A stretch of 64,000 nucleotides of DNA from Sipunculus nudus (GCA_026874595.1 CM049309.1:49884079-49948078), one strand, 5' to 3'; counted from the first letter of the stretch, positions 1-13,090 are shown. Program-made: numbers and translations. Notes: generated by a model not told the origin, from the letters alone.

Positions 1-836
1 TTCACAATTTTTTAGTCTTTTCACAATAATCTGGCAGATATGATGTGTCCCTATACATGAGTAGCCATCTTTTATTTAGATGGTTATTATTTTTTTAGTG
101 TTTACATGACATTCTCCAATCTGAAGCTGTCTACTGAGGCTGTTTTTGCAAGTGACCTTGACCGCCATAAGTTGGTCTGATATGTTGTGAAATATAGACT
201 GATTTCTCAAATAATTTAGAAAATTTGGTTTCTCAAATAAGGTGTAATGTAGGTATTTAGGTACCTTGTTGAAAATTAGGTCCCTCAATCTTCTACTCTA
301 CACTATACTTCTTCCCTTTGAAAGTAAATAATAAAGATTCCATTGCAAAAAGCAGGTGGACATGAGGGGATGAAACTGACAACAGGAGGCCCAGTGAAGC
401 AAGGTCTCGAGGTTGTACATCTAATTTGTAAAATTATGAAGAACAATGAAAGAATACTGGATTTTAACCAAAGGTAAAATTTGCATTTTGAAAAATTCAT
501 TTGACATCTATATATTTATAAACATCTCTGCCAAGGGACAGGTGCTATGTTTTTGCCAGCGTTTGTTTGTCTGTTAGCAACATTAGTCAAGTTTTTTTTT
601 ACAGATTTTGATGAAATTTTGGGATAGAGTATTATGTAACATTTAGGAAAAATTGGTTAAATTTTGTAGTCAATCAGGATCCAGGACTTTTTAAAGGAAA
701 AATGCTGCATTTCTGACAGTGCAATATCAGGTTTAATGAGCTGCCTTGGCAGAGGCTTGTGTTCTCTGAGAACTTTAATTTCCAGTTACTGTTGGGCTGT
801 GCAAGTTCCTCTTTGCAATAGAAATAGGGTGAATAA
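1..836. other. non-coding stretch, nothing recognised
   Basis: AT-rich sequence without a convincing exon. Short open frames on the minus strand at 76-288 and 303-500 have no recognisable domain and no conserved composition. No TIR pair, tRNA-like boxes or tandem array was seen. Confidence 0.5.
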
Positions 837-839
837 TAT

Positions 840-1010
840 CACAATCCCAATATCATACAAGTTAAAATCTTTGGATTTGGAAACCTGTATGATTCACAAT
901 TATATATAGGAATCAGGCTATGCAAGGAGTAGAAGGATTCAAATTACAGATTCTAAGTTAAGCTGGCCCAGTTTAAAATATGACCAGACCACTCATGATT
1001 TCAATCCTGA
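840..1010 (+). repeat. decayed copy of oxidase upstream block (block a)
   Basis: Similar to 56930-57060, which lies directly upstream of oxidase exon 1C. Shared features are a caagtta-aaatctttggat stretch, a gattcacaat stretch and an aatcagg stretch in the same order and at similar spacing. It is read as a relic of the segmental duplication that spread the oxidase first-exon unit. Confidence 0.6.
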
Positions 1011-1237
1011 AGTCTGCATCACAGGATTGTTATCTCGACTGGCCTAAATTGAAATTTTAGTATGGGTTGTCCAGTTTTAAACTGGCCAAGACTCTAGTTT
1101 GAGCCTTGACAAACATATATATAATATATATACTGAATGAAACATTCTGTGAGAAAGTGGACAATAAAAATGATAATATAATGATAATACATATGTGCTC
1201 TATTTTTATCCTAGAATATGAGCTGAACCAAGAAAGT

Positions 1238-1248
1238 TTATATATATA

Positions 1249-1294
<46 letters not shown>

Positions 1295-1308
1295 TATATA
1301 TATATATA
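1238..1308. repeat. (TA)n microsatellite
   Basis: Near-pure TA dinucleotide tract with a few G interruptions. It abuts the 74-bp palindrome. Confidence 0.9.
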
Positions 1309-1379
1309 ATTAATGTACGGTTAGTCTGACTTCATCAGTTTGCAAACTGATGAAGTCAAACTAACCGTACATTAATTAT
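1306..1379. repeat. 74-bp near-perfect palindrome
   Basis: Two 37-bp arms pair around the centre TTTG|CAAA at 1342/1343 with a single mismatch (C in the left arm, T in the right-arm complement). There is no loop, so the DNA can form a cruciform and RNA a long hairpin. It is flanked on the left by a TA microsatellite. No transposon family was recognised. Confidence 0.9.
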
Positions 1380-1589
1380 TTATAAACACTCCCATATGGT
1401 AGAGCATTATCACTGCGATGCATTGAATTTATGTTAGGTGATATATATATATATATGTATTATGTATGTGTTAAATATTTCATTATATCATGAAACTCCT
1501 TCATATTCAGGTCAAATTGAACTTTTTCCCATATTATGGCTACAAGTACCACTTGTGATGACCTATGTGAACTGAAGTGTTAAGCAGCT

Positions 1590-1770
1590 TGTCTTAAAAC
1601 AGGGTTGCCCAGATCAGTGAACCTGAACAAGTCAGAACTCAATCAGTTTGTACCACTGAATGCAATAGACTTCACTCATTGAGTATATCGATGTGCAGTT
1701 GACAGGTAAGCTCTTTCTCTCTCTTCAGGCTGCACAGAATGCACTGGTTCTGGTTGATAGCCTAGTCGGT
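1590..1770 (+). repeat. decayed copy of oxidase upstream block (block b)
   Basis: Resembles 57055-57210: a gatcagtgaacc / atcagtgagcc core, a gtttgt-ccactga core, and a ctctcttcag-ctgca stretch follow in the same order. In the third oxidase unit this block lies between block a and exon 1C. Here no exon follows. Confidence 0.5.
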
Positions 1771-1944
1771 AGGGCCCCCATTTTTAATGAAGCTAATTCA
1801 CACCACAGGCACTTGAATTCCTGTTTAAGATGCAAATGCTGGCTTAAACAGGTAATATGATATACATGTACAACCTTTTGATTAGGCCCTCACTAATTAA
1901 TGTGCTTAATTGGTACTAGTCTATACACAGTGGCTTGAATTGTT

Positions 1945-2110
1945 ATTTGTGGCGGATATTTGGCCCAAAACAAGGTCAATTCAGATTTAAACAGAGAATC
2001 CACGAAGTCCGTTCTGAAGGAAGGCATTGATAGGATATCAGCATATATTGGCGGTTTTAGCCTGCTCTAGGCCAGATTAACACCCACCAATAAAGATTCA
2101 TGTGACTGTG
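1945..2110 (+). repeat. dispersed duplicated block (block c)
   Basis: Three copies are seen: here, 16030-16185 and 53845-54000. All carry an aaaacaaggtcaa stretch, then aacagagaatc, a gtccgtt stretch, tattggcggttt and a tctaggccaga-type stretch in the same order. There are no open frames or TIRs, and the origin is unknown. Confidence 0.75.
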
Positions 2111-2289
2111 GTCTAATTATATTTCTTGTTTAAAGTCAACTTCACAAGATGAGAAAAGATTCTGTGAAGGTCTACCAATTAAATACTAGATGCAATGTAG
2201 TTGCAAATGAAGTTGCCGGCCTTGTATTTTTCATGTATACAAGTTACTGACAATAGCATTATTTACTAGTTTAGCACTCAGAATAGGGG

Positions 2290-2640
2290 AGGGGGCTGTT
2301 TATATAGCTGAGTCAGAAGCGGATCCAGGGGGTGAATTCAGAACCTCCCCCCCCCCCCCCTTATTCCTCTGAAGCGACCTTTTTTTAAGGGTTTCAGTCA
2401 AAATTTTGAGGCCTGGACCCCCCTTTTCTGGACTCGGAGACCTTTTTTTAAGGTTTTTTAATTTGTCCTCCTGGGTTGGACCTAGCCCGACACATGTACA
2501 GACTCCATTTATCTGTGATATGAAGTCCGACCGTCTGGAGGTGAGTTCCCCCTGGGGTACAAGGAGGGACCTGTAACATGAAATACCACTGCTTGTTGTG
2601 TGAAAGAGAAGCAATCTAGCATTCATATATGAAAATAAAC
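2290..2640. repeat. dispersed repeat end with poly-C tract
   Basis: Contains gcggatccagg followed by a pure C run at about 2347-2361 and a tgggttggacc stretch. Related text recurs near 21600-21690 and 23450-23570. The 108-codon minus-strand frame here crosses the homopolymer and is not treated as a gene. Confidence 0.5.
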
Positions 2641-4140
2641 TTTTATATGTATCAAATTATATTGATATATCACCTTTATGTGCACCTGTAGATGTTTTTT
2701 ATCCTTTGAACTCCTTGGGATTAGTTGTTGCCAGTGCAACAGGAAACCGCCGGAAAGGAATCCCGTGTAAATTAAGTGGGCAATCTACAGGGGCGTCAAT
2801 ATAGGGGGGATGGGGGTATATATCCCCCCCCCCACTTTTTGGCAAGGGGGGGGGGGGGGGGGGGGGTGGTCAATCTAATCATCCCCCCACTTTTCAGAGA
2901 ATAATATTAGAATATTGCAAATCTAATACTTATAAAAGGAATTTGGTTAGCGTTTGTTCGCAGTGTTCTCTATAACCGCGCTGTGTACAATATTGTGCCA
3001 TACATCATTTTAAAGGTAATTATCCCTGCCGTGACATAGGCGATATAAAAATAAATAACTTCTAATATACATATAATTTTGAGTGATTTTTCCGTTTTTC
3101 TACCGAGTACAGCCGAACTGCCTTCGGCAATCTCCGAAATACGTGCATCGTGGTCACTTAACCTCTAACACTAAGGACTATTGTTCATATGAATAACGCT
3201 TGCTTTCAATGAGGGATTTGACCCACGTGCGTGGTCAGTAAAAGAGAAAAACACATGTTTCTTGCTTTATGAAATGGCGAGTTTAACCCAGGAGGATTAA
3301 TGACAAAACCTTATTCAAGGTCCCAATTTCAGGAACAGGGCTGGGGTGGTGTCGGGGGTTTCAGGCCTCAAAATTTGTCTAATACGATGAAAAAAAAATT
3401 GCGGCGGTTGAAAATGAATACGGACCCTCTGCATTGAGTCTCATTGGGTCCGCTTCTGCTACTTACGAGTTATGCATATTTCTGTTTCTTTCTTTAGGAA
3501 CAGTTTCCTTGCAACGTACATTTAATAAGTCTTTCATGTGTTCCTCACATCAACCTATAATCTTTGTACATCCACCGATAGAATCCAGTCAAATATCATC
3601 GAAAACCTGAATGCCCCCGCGTCTCATTCCGGTTCGCAATGTCAACACCATCACTGGCCAGGTCATCAAGGTAAACACATACCGGGCTATAAATTTCTTG
3701 CCACGAGGACAGAACCACAAAATAAATGTTAAAAATATTGGAGCGACTTCAGGATCACTCACGCAACGTCTCCACCAGGTTATGAGTTTATACTGACGGA
3801 CGGTATGATGTTAAGGATTCATGTAATTTAAAAGTAAGTGGCAAAATTAAGATACAAGCAGCTGTATCTAGAAACGTTTTCTGTTCACAGAAGTGTTGTG
3901 CCTCAGAGAGGTGCGCGAGTTATTCTGCAGTTGTGCCAAAATGTTTATACATATCTTATGGAGACAGTTTCCCACTGAAAACCTATATTTTCTGTTAACT
4001 TTTAGAATAAAAAAAAATGAGCCAACATTTCACATCTCAGTTAATAAATCTCCCTAACCCTGGTAATAAGCCCGGTATACTGGGTCTATCAGCTAGTGAA
4101 ATATATTAATAATAGAATTAAAGACTATGGATCTCTTTAC
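2641..4140. other. mostly non-coding; G-run near 2840
   Basis: A poly-C/poly-G patch lies at about 2818-2870. Around 3611-3670 a 20-codon open stretch beginning ATG runs into an AAG|GTAAAC donor-like site. This could be a small first exon, but no partner exon was found and no product is recognised. Confidence 0.35.
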
Positions 4141-4203
4141 TAAACTAGATGTGTCGGAATGACACGAATGCCCCCGCCTTGGGCAAATTAGAAACATTTG
4201 TAA

Positions 4204-5262
4204 AATTTGGAAAATTTTTTAAGTTCAGGATGTGTCGTATGGTCAAAAGTAGGTCAACAAGGGCAAAATGCAAACTCGATCTGTAACGGGTCATTATCAA
4301 GCAACACACCTAAAATCATGCCAGTATATGCAGGCATTGTGAAAAAAAGTCCATACATGTGCATTTTCCATAAAAATTTCTGTCTTTCATGAAATATTCT
4401 ATGTTTAGGAGCCGTAAAACAATCAAAAGTAGGTCAACCGGGATGAAACGCAAACTCGATCTGTAACTGTCATTATCTGCCCACACAAAAAAATTAGGGT
4501 GGTATCTGCAGGCATTGCGGAAAAAAGTCTGTACATGTGTATCTAGCTGTCATGAATATTTCTATTTTTCATGAAATTTTCTAAGTTTAGGAGCGGTAAA
4601 ACGGTCAAAAGTAGGTCAACCAAGACGATACGTGAACTCGATCTGTAACTGGTCTATATCTGCCCAAACACCAAAAATCAGGCCAATATCTGCAGGCATT
4701 GCGAAAAAAAGTCCGTACATGTGTATTTGTCATGAATATTTCTATTTTTCATGAAAATTTCTAAGTTTAGGAGCCGTAAAACGGTCAAAAGTAGGTCAAC
4801 CGGAACGAAACTCGAACTCGATCTGTAACTAGTCTATATCTGCCAACACACCAAAAATCAGGCCAATATCTGCAGGCACTGCGAAAAAAAGTCCGTACAT
4901 GTGTATTTGTCATGAAATTTCATATTTTTCATGAAATTTTCTATGTTCAGGAGCCGTAAAACAGTCAAAAGTAGGTCAACCACGACGAAACGCAAACTCG
5001 ATCTGTAATTGGTCTATATCTGCTCACACACCAAAAATCAGGCCAATATCTGCAGGCATTGCGAAAAAAAGTCCGTACATGTGTATCTGTCATGAATATT
5101 TCTATTTTTCATGAAATTTTCTAAGTTTAGGAGCGGTAAAACAGTCAAAAGTAGGTCAACCGGGACGAAACGCGAACTCGATCTGTAACTGGTCTATATC
5201 TGCCCACACACCAGAAATCAGGCCAATATCTGCAGGCATTGCGAAAAAAAGTCCGTGCAACT
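4204..5262. repeat. 180-bp tandem satellite, six units
   Basis: The phrase caaaagtaggtcaac recurs at 4244, 4424, 4606, 4786, 4966 and 5146, giving a period of 180-182 bp. Each unit also holds actcgatctgtaact, tatctgcaggca and a ttttcatgaaat stretch. The array ends with short ggaaggac repeats at 5270-5310. Open frames inside it are by-products. Confidence 0.92.
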
Positions 5263-5329
5263 GTTTGATTTCGGAATGACGGAAGGACGGAAGGACGGAA
5301 TGACGGACATGGGTAAAACTATATGCCCC

Positions 5330-6130
5330 GGCCACTTTGTGGGTTTGACTTCCGGTGTAACATAGAAATGCAACCTCCCAGTGGAAACCCACATACTGCA
5401 TGCAATCATTTCCCGCGAGAATATCACATTAACATGTTCCGTTAATTTAGGTGCTTAAAGTCATCAGTTATTATCTTTGCTCTTTCATCAGTTAATATAT
5501 TGACATTATTAATGTCTTGCTCCATTATTATCTGTGTGAATAAAGTTGTTGAATCATATTTTTTGTTTTGTTCTTATTCTGCAGGGTTCTTGCGCCTTTT
5601 CAATTTTAAAAAGTAAGACCTGTTTCAGAGTTTGTAAGACTTTTTTCAAGAAAAATAAGACAATTTTCGCATGGTTATTAGAAACCTTATATATATAGGT
5701 CTTAATTACATCTTCTGTACACCAACTCGCACACATATTTATTTCAACTTCCAGTTTGAAGCACGTGTCCAAATATACCTATCACACTTTCAAACACCTT
5801 TTATTGGTACGAGCCCTGCCATCCTTGTGTGCCTAATTCAAGCAAAATAATTATCTTTTTAAATGCTATCAATATTCATACATAAATATACATGAACCTG
5901 CTTAGAAAACATGAAACTGAAAAAAAGGATGCTCGAGTGAGCAAAATCAAAAATAAAATTCTCAATTGTTCATCTTCGATACACCATATCCTAAAACTGG
6001 CAAAAACTGGACTGTAAAAATGAAGCCATTTTCCCTCCCTCCATGGATGTTATTATGAACTAAAGGAGTTTTTTTTTTTTCTGATGATCATATATGCACT
6101 AACTATTATACTAGAACAAAATCTTCCTCA
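5330..6130. other. non-coding, nothing recognised
   Basis: AT-rich intergenic sequence. Small minus-strand frames (for example 5554-5772) show no domain features. Confidence 0.4.
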
Positions 6131-6480
6131 TCAAGATAAACTAGTGGCCCATGGGCCATGACACTCAGCTGAATTCAAGGAATGTTGAACAAAGAGCAAA
6201 ATGAATGCCAGAGTGCAAACAAATCATGAATTTTGTGAGGAGTCCTTAGAAATGGGTTTCAGTGGGCTTTTGAAGAGATGACAACTTCATATGAAGGTCT
6301 CATGAATAGAAAAAAAATGCGTAAAAATTTGAAAAAAATTCAGGTAGTGCCACCAGTCTGCAGGAACTGATGAAACACTTCATGATCAATATATATCCAA
6401 AGAATCATGGCTATCAAGGCATTAGTTATTCAGATACTGGAGCTTTTGTTTGCATCAAATTTTTAATTATTCTTGGTGGT
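6130..6480. repeat. fragment of dispersed repeat family X
   Basis: Starts with a ggcccatgggcc / actcagctga stretch. Its reverse complement is found at about 18580-18740. Family X is used here for the unclassified repeats bounded by cagctga-type ends and carrying a tatagctcagatgactta stretch at the other end. Confidence 0.65.
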
Positions 6481-6488
6481 ATATATAT

Positions 6489-8188
6489 TAGTGGTGGGAG
6501 TCGTTTCCTTTTTCATAATTGATCATCAGTTTGAGCAAACCGATTATTAATCGGTTAAAAAAATATAAAGAAATATGCAATTATCTGTGAAACTGTACTT
6601 CATTTAACCAAGCCCGCATGTCTGAACAATTCTACCTTAGGAATATGAGATCTGCCTTTTTAATTTTCCTTTAAATACTAAGTTATGCTATTCCAAGTAT
6701 TTTAATTAATTATAATAATCAAGAATTAAACCACAATTTATTTAGTTCTCCGTTCTTGCATCTACTGTGTCATGCTAAGTTACATACAAAAGTTATTTGG
6801 GAACACATACTCATTATATGAAGTGTGAAATAATGTAAAACAAGGGACCTATGGGTCACTGTGCTCAGCTGACGTTAACCTTGAAGGTAAAAATCTAAAA
6901 TAATATCTAATGGAGATAAAGTGTAAGAGGAAGAGGTAATAAAGGCCATGGTTGGTTTATATGATTGGTTTGTATTGATGAGCAAGAAATTGTTGCAAAA
7001 AATATTTTGTGACCTGACCATGTGTTTCCTAATTTTGAAACTAAAGCATGTGAGCAGTTTGTGAACAAATGATCTGTACTATTACCATGATCATTAGTTG
7101 GTTTTTCGATTAACTGTTGACATTTCAGTAGTTTACACATTTGTTCAATTGAATCTATTTTTTTTTGTAAAATATATATTATTAAATATATGAGAATAAC
7201 TGTACACCTGTCACAGCAGGGGATCTCCCCCAGTGACTGTAACAAATCAGAAACCCTGGCATAGCTGACTTCCAGTGACCTGGAGTGGGACCCTGCATCT
7301 GTAATCAAAGCAAGTGACTACAGAAAAAATCAATAACTAGCTTAATTTTCAAGCTTTTATTTTCAAATTTCAGATTTAGAAAAACTAAATATTTATGATT
7401 ACATGCTGTGAAAATTAAATCAATGGTGCTTACAGGAAAAAAACGTGCCATGGTCAAAGTTGGGCAAAATTTAAGGTACTGATTTTTTTATGCTAATAAC
7501 TTAAAAAAATTAAAAATTCAGATCTAATTTTGGGTAAACAATTGAATCTTAATTAAACATAGTTATATACTTGATAAAATAGACTCTAGTTTCAAAATTT
7601 TTCATGTTAAGTGAGTTATTATTTTTCCTGATTTTTTACAAAGTCCATTATGTTTGGGCCCATAACTTAAAGAATTTATACTTTACAGACTTAATTTCTG
7701 GCATGTACATAGGAACTGTATAGAGGAATATTTATGGTAAATATGAAGAAAAACAGATGAGTGGTTTTGATATTAGGCAGTCCTGAAGTGTTAAAATAGA
7801 ATTTTAATAAAAAATTGAGGTTTTTCCTTAATTTCTCAAAGGAACGAAGTCACAAAGACCCAGTTTTCGGCTTGGTAGGAGATCTTGGGGACATCTAACA
7901 TTATGCTGAATTTGGGATTCCTAGGTCCTACGGTTTCAAAACGTGCCACATCTACGGACGGACAGACGGACGGACGACGGACAATGGACCACGACTATAG
8001 CTCAGATGACTTATAGTCAGCTGAGCTAAAAATGAATCACTCTCGTTTCTAACATAAAAGGCATTCTGGAAAAAAAAACCAAGTCATGCTTATGATGTAA
8101 TCGATAGTTGCCTTTGGTAATTGAGCGCTTGAAAGTGGCAGCAAACTGACTGACTTTTGATAAAACTCGATGATCGGCCCATCATTGA
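6489..8188. mobile_element. non-autonomous hAT-like element, copy 2 (with nested insertion)
   Basis: The left end tagtggtggga and the right end ggcccatcattga are imperfect inverted repeats. The inner sequence near both ends matches the 29005-29915 element in reverse orientation, including gatgatcggccca and ttgaaagtggca. Family X sequence (6840-8032) interrupts it. The site is AT-repeat DNA, so the target duplication cannot be defined. No transposase is present. Confidence 0.75.
6840..8032. repeat. family X element nested in hAT-like copy
   Basis: Bounded by acaagggacctatgggtcac with gctcagctga on the left and gacttatagtcagctgagct on the right. The interior matches 9650-10150 and 10330-10958 (gtgccatggtcaaag, tatgtttgggc, gatattaggcagtcctgaa). 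The family is unclassified; the ends share only a short inverted cagctga core. Confidence 0.7.
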
Positions 8189-8360
8189 TATATATATAGC
8201 TCTATAGCTCGGAGAATATAGGTAACAGAGACCTAATTTTCAGGATTCTAAGGAGATTTTTCATTAGTCTCCCTTGATGTCAAGTATGAAGATTCTAGGT
8301 TCAGCAGTGACGGTTAGTGCCATGTTAACAGATGACTTCTTCATTTGAAGGTCTCATAAA

Positions 8361-10960
8361 TAGAGAAACAAGGGACCCATGGGTCATGGCGCTCAGCTGT
8401 TATACATGAAAAATAAATATGATTTGGAAATGAGGCACATGCTGGTTTTGTGTGGTAATAAATAAAAGCTTTATTATGAGTTGTTGGTGTTTAGCTTATG
8501 TATGATTTTGATAGTATCTTTGGAGACAGGAAAGAGGATTGATTTCATTTATTTTATTGACAAATGGAGTCACACAGATTCTGACTTGGCCATATAATTG
8601 ATAATATAATATAAGAGTAACTATTCATTAAAATTTAATAACAAATGTTGTGCCAAATATAATTTTTATTAAAAATAATAAGAAAATCATGATTTTTTAA
8701 AAATAAAATATAACTGATATGATTATTAAAATAATATTATAGAATATATTCATGAATGTATTCATGAATACATTTTGAAAGTATTTGCACTGGTATTCAA
8801 ATACTTTCATTTTTACCTGAATTCCCATTCTTGTGCGAGAAATTTTATAATGATTCATATTCGTATTCAAATACATTTGCAAAGTATTTGCATCATGTCT
8901 GGTATTTATTCAGTTTTAGCCAATCAATGATGTTGAGAATACAAAATTCACAAATTTAAATAATAATCATAAGTACCTGGTTTTATGACTTTTATTTATA
9001 TTAAAAAATAAATGTAATATATTCACTTTAGACTACTTTCATATCAATCAACTCATTAGACACAGTAGGAATCTAGATTAATATTATCAATTGCATCTTT
9101 GTCTATCATTAATTTCCTTCATATGATCCCTAATGATTGGTAATGAATAATATGATTTATTTTTATTATCATTAAAAAACTGAACTGAAAAATACCATAG
9201 GTGACTGCATGCTGTTATTTGGAATGCTTGACATTCTATCCATCCATACAAGATTCTTACATCATCAGTAACTGCAAGGTAATTTCCTGTTACTCATCAA
9301 CTAACAAATTCCTTTTCTATTAAATTTTCTTTAATTTGTTATTAAAACCAATAAAAATTTATTAATTTATAGTTTCTTGTTATGTTGTTGGTCAAAACAA
9401 CTACTAGATAAGTTGGGTTGGACACCTGGATCAACTATGGCTGGCCATAAGCTGCCTGGCTGCCCCAGTGTATGCCTCCCTCAAGCATGCATAATTTGCT
9501 GAAAGGTCAATAAGGTCAACATACAGGTGACTGAAGAGGGGCTTGGGACAGCCTGGTTTTGACATGGTCTCATAAAAAAATTAATAAAAACTACAATTTT
9601 TGGCCATTTTCTTTCAGCTTTCTAAACTAAAAAGCTGAAATCCTTTTGTATGCATGATATGAAAATTATATCAACAGTGCTCACAGGAAACAAATGTGCC
9701 ATGGTCAAATTGGGGCAAAATTTAAGGTACTAATTTTATATTTATACTAATAACTTATAAAATTTCAAAAATTCAGAACTAATTTTGGGTATTCAATTGA
9801 ATCTTGATTAAATAATGTTACATCCCTGACAAAAAATCTCTAGCTTCAGCAATCCTCTTGTTAAAGGAGTAAATATATTTCCTGATGTTTTACAAAGTGC
9901 ATTATGTTTGGGCCCATAACTTAAAACAATTATGCAATACTGACATCATTTCTAGCATGTGCATAGGGAATGTATAGAAAAATATGTATATTATATATGA
10001 TCAAAGTCAGATCAGTGGTTTTGATATTAGGCAGTCTTAAATTGTAACAATGGGTTTTTAATGGAAAAATGAAGTTTTTCATTAATATCTAAAAGGAATT
10101 AAGCCCTAGTGACCAAATTCATGGCATGGTAGGGTATTTTGAAGAATTCTAACTGTATGCCAAATTTTAGGAACTGAGAGCTGAAGCTGGGGAGCTTAGC
10201 TCTAGCAAACTGCAAAACACTAGCTTGATGAAAATAATATGTGACATGGTGCTTGAAAACTTAAATAAAATCTACAGGTTTTGATCAACTGATTTCAAAT
10301 TTTTTGTGTTAACAGATGAAATGCTAACAAAAACATGCTGTGAAAATTAAATCCACAGCAGTTACAGGAAAAAATGTGCCATGGTCAAAGTTGGGCAAAG
10401 TTTAAGGTACCAATTTTTTATTTTTCCTAATATTTTAAAAAATTTTAAAGATTTTAATCTAATTTTGGGTATACAATTTAATTTTTATTAATTAAAGTTA
10501 TATTACTGAAAAAAAGTCCTTAGCTTTAACATGTTTTGTGTTAAGTGATCAATATCTTTCCTGATTTTTTATAAAATGCATTATGTTTGGGCACATAACT
10601 TTTACAAATTATATAATACAGACCTAAATTCTGGCATGTACATAGGAACATATGGTAAATATGAGGAAAAACAGATGAGTGGTTTTGATATTAGGCAGTC
10701 CTGAAGTGTGAAAATAGGTTTTTAATGAAAAATTGAGGTTTTTCCTAAATTTCTCAAAGGATCAAAGTCGCAAAGACCCAGTTTTCGGCTTGGTAGGAGA
10801 TCTTTGGGACATCTAACATTATGCCCAATTTTGGATTCCTATGTCTTACGGTTTCAAAACGTGCAAGTTTAATGGACGGACGGAGGGACTGACGGACAGC
10901 CGACGGACAAAGGACCACGACTATAGCTCAGATGACTTATAGTCAGCTGAGCTAAAAATG
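8361..10960. repeat. family X element with internal duplications
   Basis: Same left end (acaagggacccatgggtca) and same right end (tagtcagctgagct) as the 6840-8032 element but twice as long. The interior segment containing gtgccatggtcaaa occurs twice, near 9700 and 10375. AT-rich filler at 8450-9300 is unexplained. No open frame of note. Confidence 0.65.
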
Positions 10961-12650
10961 CCTAAATAATTGAAAAAAATACAGGTGGCACCACCAGTGT
11001 ACAGGAACTGATGAAACACTCCATGATCAATATGCATGCTAAGTATGATGGTCATCAGTGCATTAGTTATTCAGATACTGGAATTTTTGTATCACATTTT
11101 TTACTAGAAAACATGTGCCAGGCGACATGTGTATCAGCTGAAGTCAGAGTGGTACAGCTGCAGTGAGGGATTGAGTGGTATGTCACACCACTCCTGAATA
11201 TTGTCCACTAAAACTCTGAGAAAAGGGCATTAATTTAATCAACAAAAACACCTGGCACCACCTGTTTGGTTTATGAGAAAACTCTCCAAAACGGATTGAC
11301 ATACCAAATTTCAGACCAATACCTTGAACCATTCCTAAGATATGAGCAATTTTAACCCAAAGCAAATGTACAGATGGACCACAGGAAAACAAATGCAGAT
11401 GCCGCCTCCAGTCTTAAGTACAACAAGGAGGAGTCCAAGATATATGGATATGCTCAATTTCAGGCCAATATGGCACACCAATCCTAAGAAAAGATCAGTA
11501 ATTTATTCTACGGAAACGGGAAGGTAAGTGGTGCCATCTATCTGGTTTACAAGAAAATTTTCCAAGATGGATGGACATGCCAAATTTCAAACCAATACCT
11601 TGAACCACTTCAGAGATATGAGCAAGTTCTACACAAAGCACACGTACAGATGGACACCACCGGAAAATTATTGCAGATGGCACCACAGGTTTTGAGTACA
11701 AGATGGAGGAGTCCATGGTCCAAGGATATGCACAATTTCAGGCCAAAATGGCAAATCACTCCTTAGAAAAGGGCATTAATTTATTCTACAAAAATGGGAA
11801 GGTAGGTGGCACCACCTGTCTGGTTACGAGAAAACTTTCCAAGATGGATGGACATGCCAAATTTCAGACCAATACCTTGAACCATTCCTGAGGTATGAGC
11901 AATTTTTACCAAAAGCAAATATACGGATGGACGCCATGTGAAAATTATTGCAGATGGCACCACCAGTCTTTTTTACGAGATGGAGGTGTCGTTGATCTAT
12001 GACGTGCACAATTTCAACCCAATACATTGATGAACCACTAAGAAGAACAGATGGCAAATGCACAGATGAATGCTACGCAAAAAGTATTTTAGGTGGCGCC
12101 ATCAGTCGTGATTACAAGATGGAGAGATCCAAGATCTATGGACATGCAAACTTTCACCTCAATACATTGAGCCACTCCTGAGATATCGGCTGTTATCTAA
12201 AAGACACCCAGATTCAGACTGCACAGAAAGGATTGCAGGTGGTGCCACCTGTCTTTGTTATGCACAACTATATAGATGAGGGAACAACTATGCCTGTGTT
12301 ACGGAAAGATCGGTCCAAGGGTCCCAGAGGAGTTCTCTACGGAAACGAACACAGCTTTTGTATCACATTTTAAATTATTTTATGGGTATTTACAGAGGCT
12401 TTTGTATCAATTTTTTAATATTTCTGTGGGGTACTTTCAGGACCCATAATTCAGAGAATATGGGTAACAGAGACTTAATTTCAGGTTTCCAAGGAGATTT
12501 TTTATGGACCTCCCAGGAATTCAAGTGAGAAGATTCCAGGTCCAGCGGTTACGATTTGTGCCCTGTTAACGTACGGCCAGATGGAGGGACGCCGGACAAA
12601 GGGTGATCGCTATAGCTCAGATGACTTTCAGTCAGCTGATCTAAAAATAA
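10961..12650 (+). repeat. degenerate tandem repeat array, left arm of a large inverted repeat
   Basis: Phrases such as gatggacatgccaaattt, gccaataccttgaacca-type text and gggcattaattta recur at roughly 250-300 bp spacing. Reverse-complement copies fill 16540-18745. Small open frames on both strands here are repeat-derived and mutually overlapping, so none is called as a gene. Confidence 0.75.
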
Positions 12651-12886
12651 ATTGTCAATCATGCTATGAGAAGCTATAAAGCATTTTCTAGTGATTATAT
12701 ATGCGCAATTAATACCAGAAATAAATAATCCCAATCACTATCTAATCACTTTGATCTCATTAATGACGGTCGTCTGCAAGGCTTTTAACTTTAATCTTAT
12801 TAATGACCGCCGACGGTTTAATCCCTCTGTCCGAATAACCGGGCTTAATAGGCCACGATCCTAGTCCCCCGTCGCACGAGGCAAGT

Positions 12887-13090
12887 CCACTGGTGCGACC
12901 GGGTATCATTGTTGCACTAGCCCAATGAAGCGTAACTGGTCACATGGGGGCGGGGGTCGCAGGAACCCCACTGGTGCGACCGGGTATCATTGTTGCACTA
13001 GCCCAATGAAGCGTAACTGGTCACATTGGGGGGGGGGGGGGGAGAGGTCGCTGGAACCCCCCCCCCCCCCCCCCCCCCCCCCCGTCGTAG
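12887..13090. repeat. 81-bp direct duplication ending in G-tract/C-tract
   Basis: A segment starting ccactggtgcgacc occurs at 12887 and 12968 (period 81). Within the second unit a run of about 16 G (13027-13042) is followed, after a short GA-rich spacer, by about 26 C. The two homopolymers are complementary and could form a very stable hairpin. Confidence 0.85.

Noticed and set aside
1755-1830. tRNA-like stretch tagcctagtcggtagggc
   Set aside because: It resembles an A box, but no B box or acceptor-stem pairing follows.
2300-2626. 108-codon minus-strand ORF
   Set aside because: It reads through a poly-C tract and a dispersed repeat, and the translation is low-complexity.
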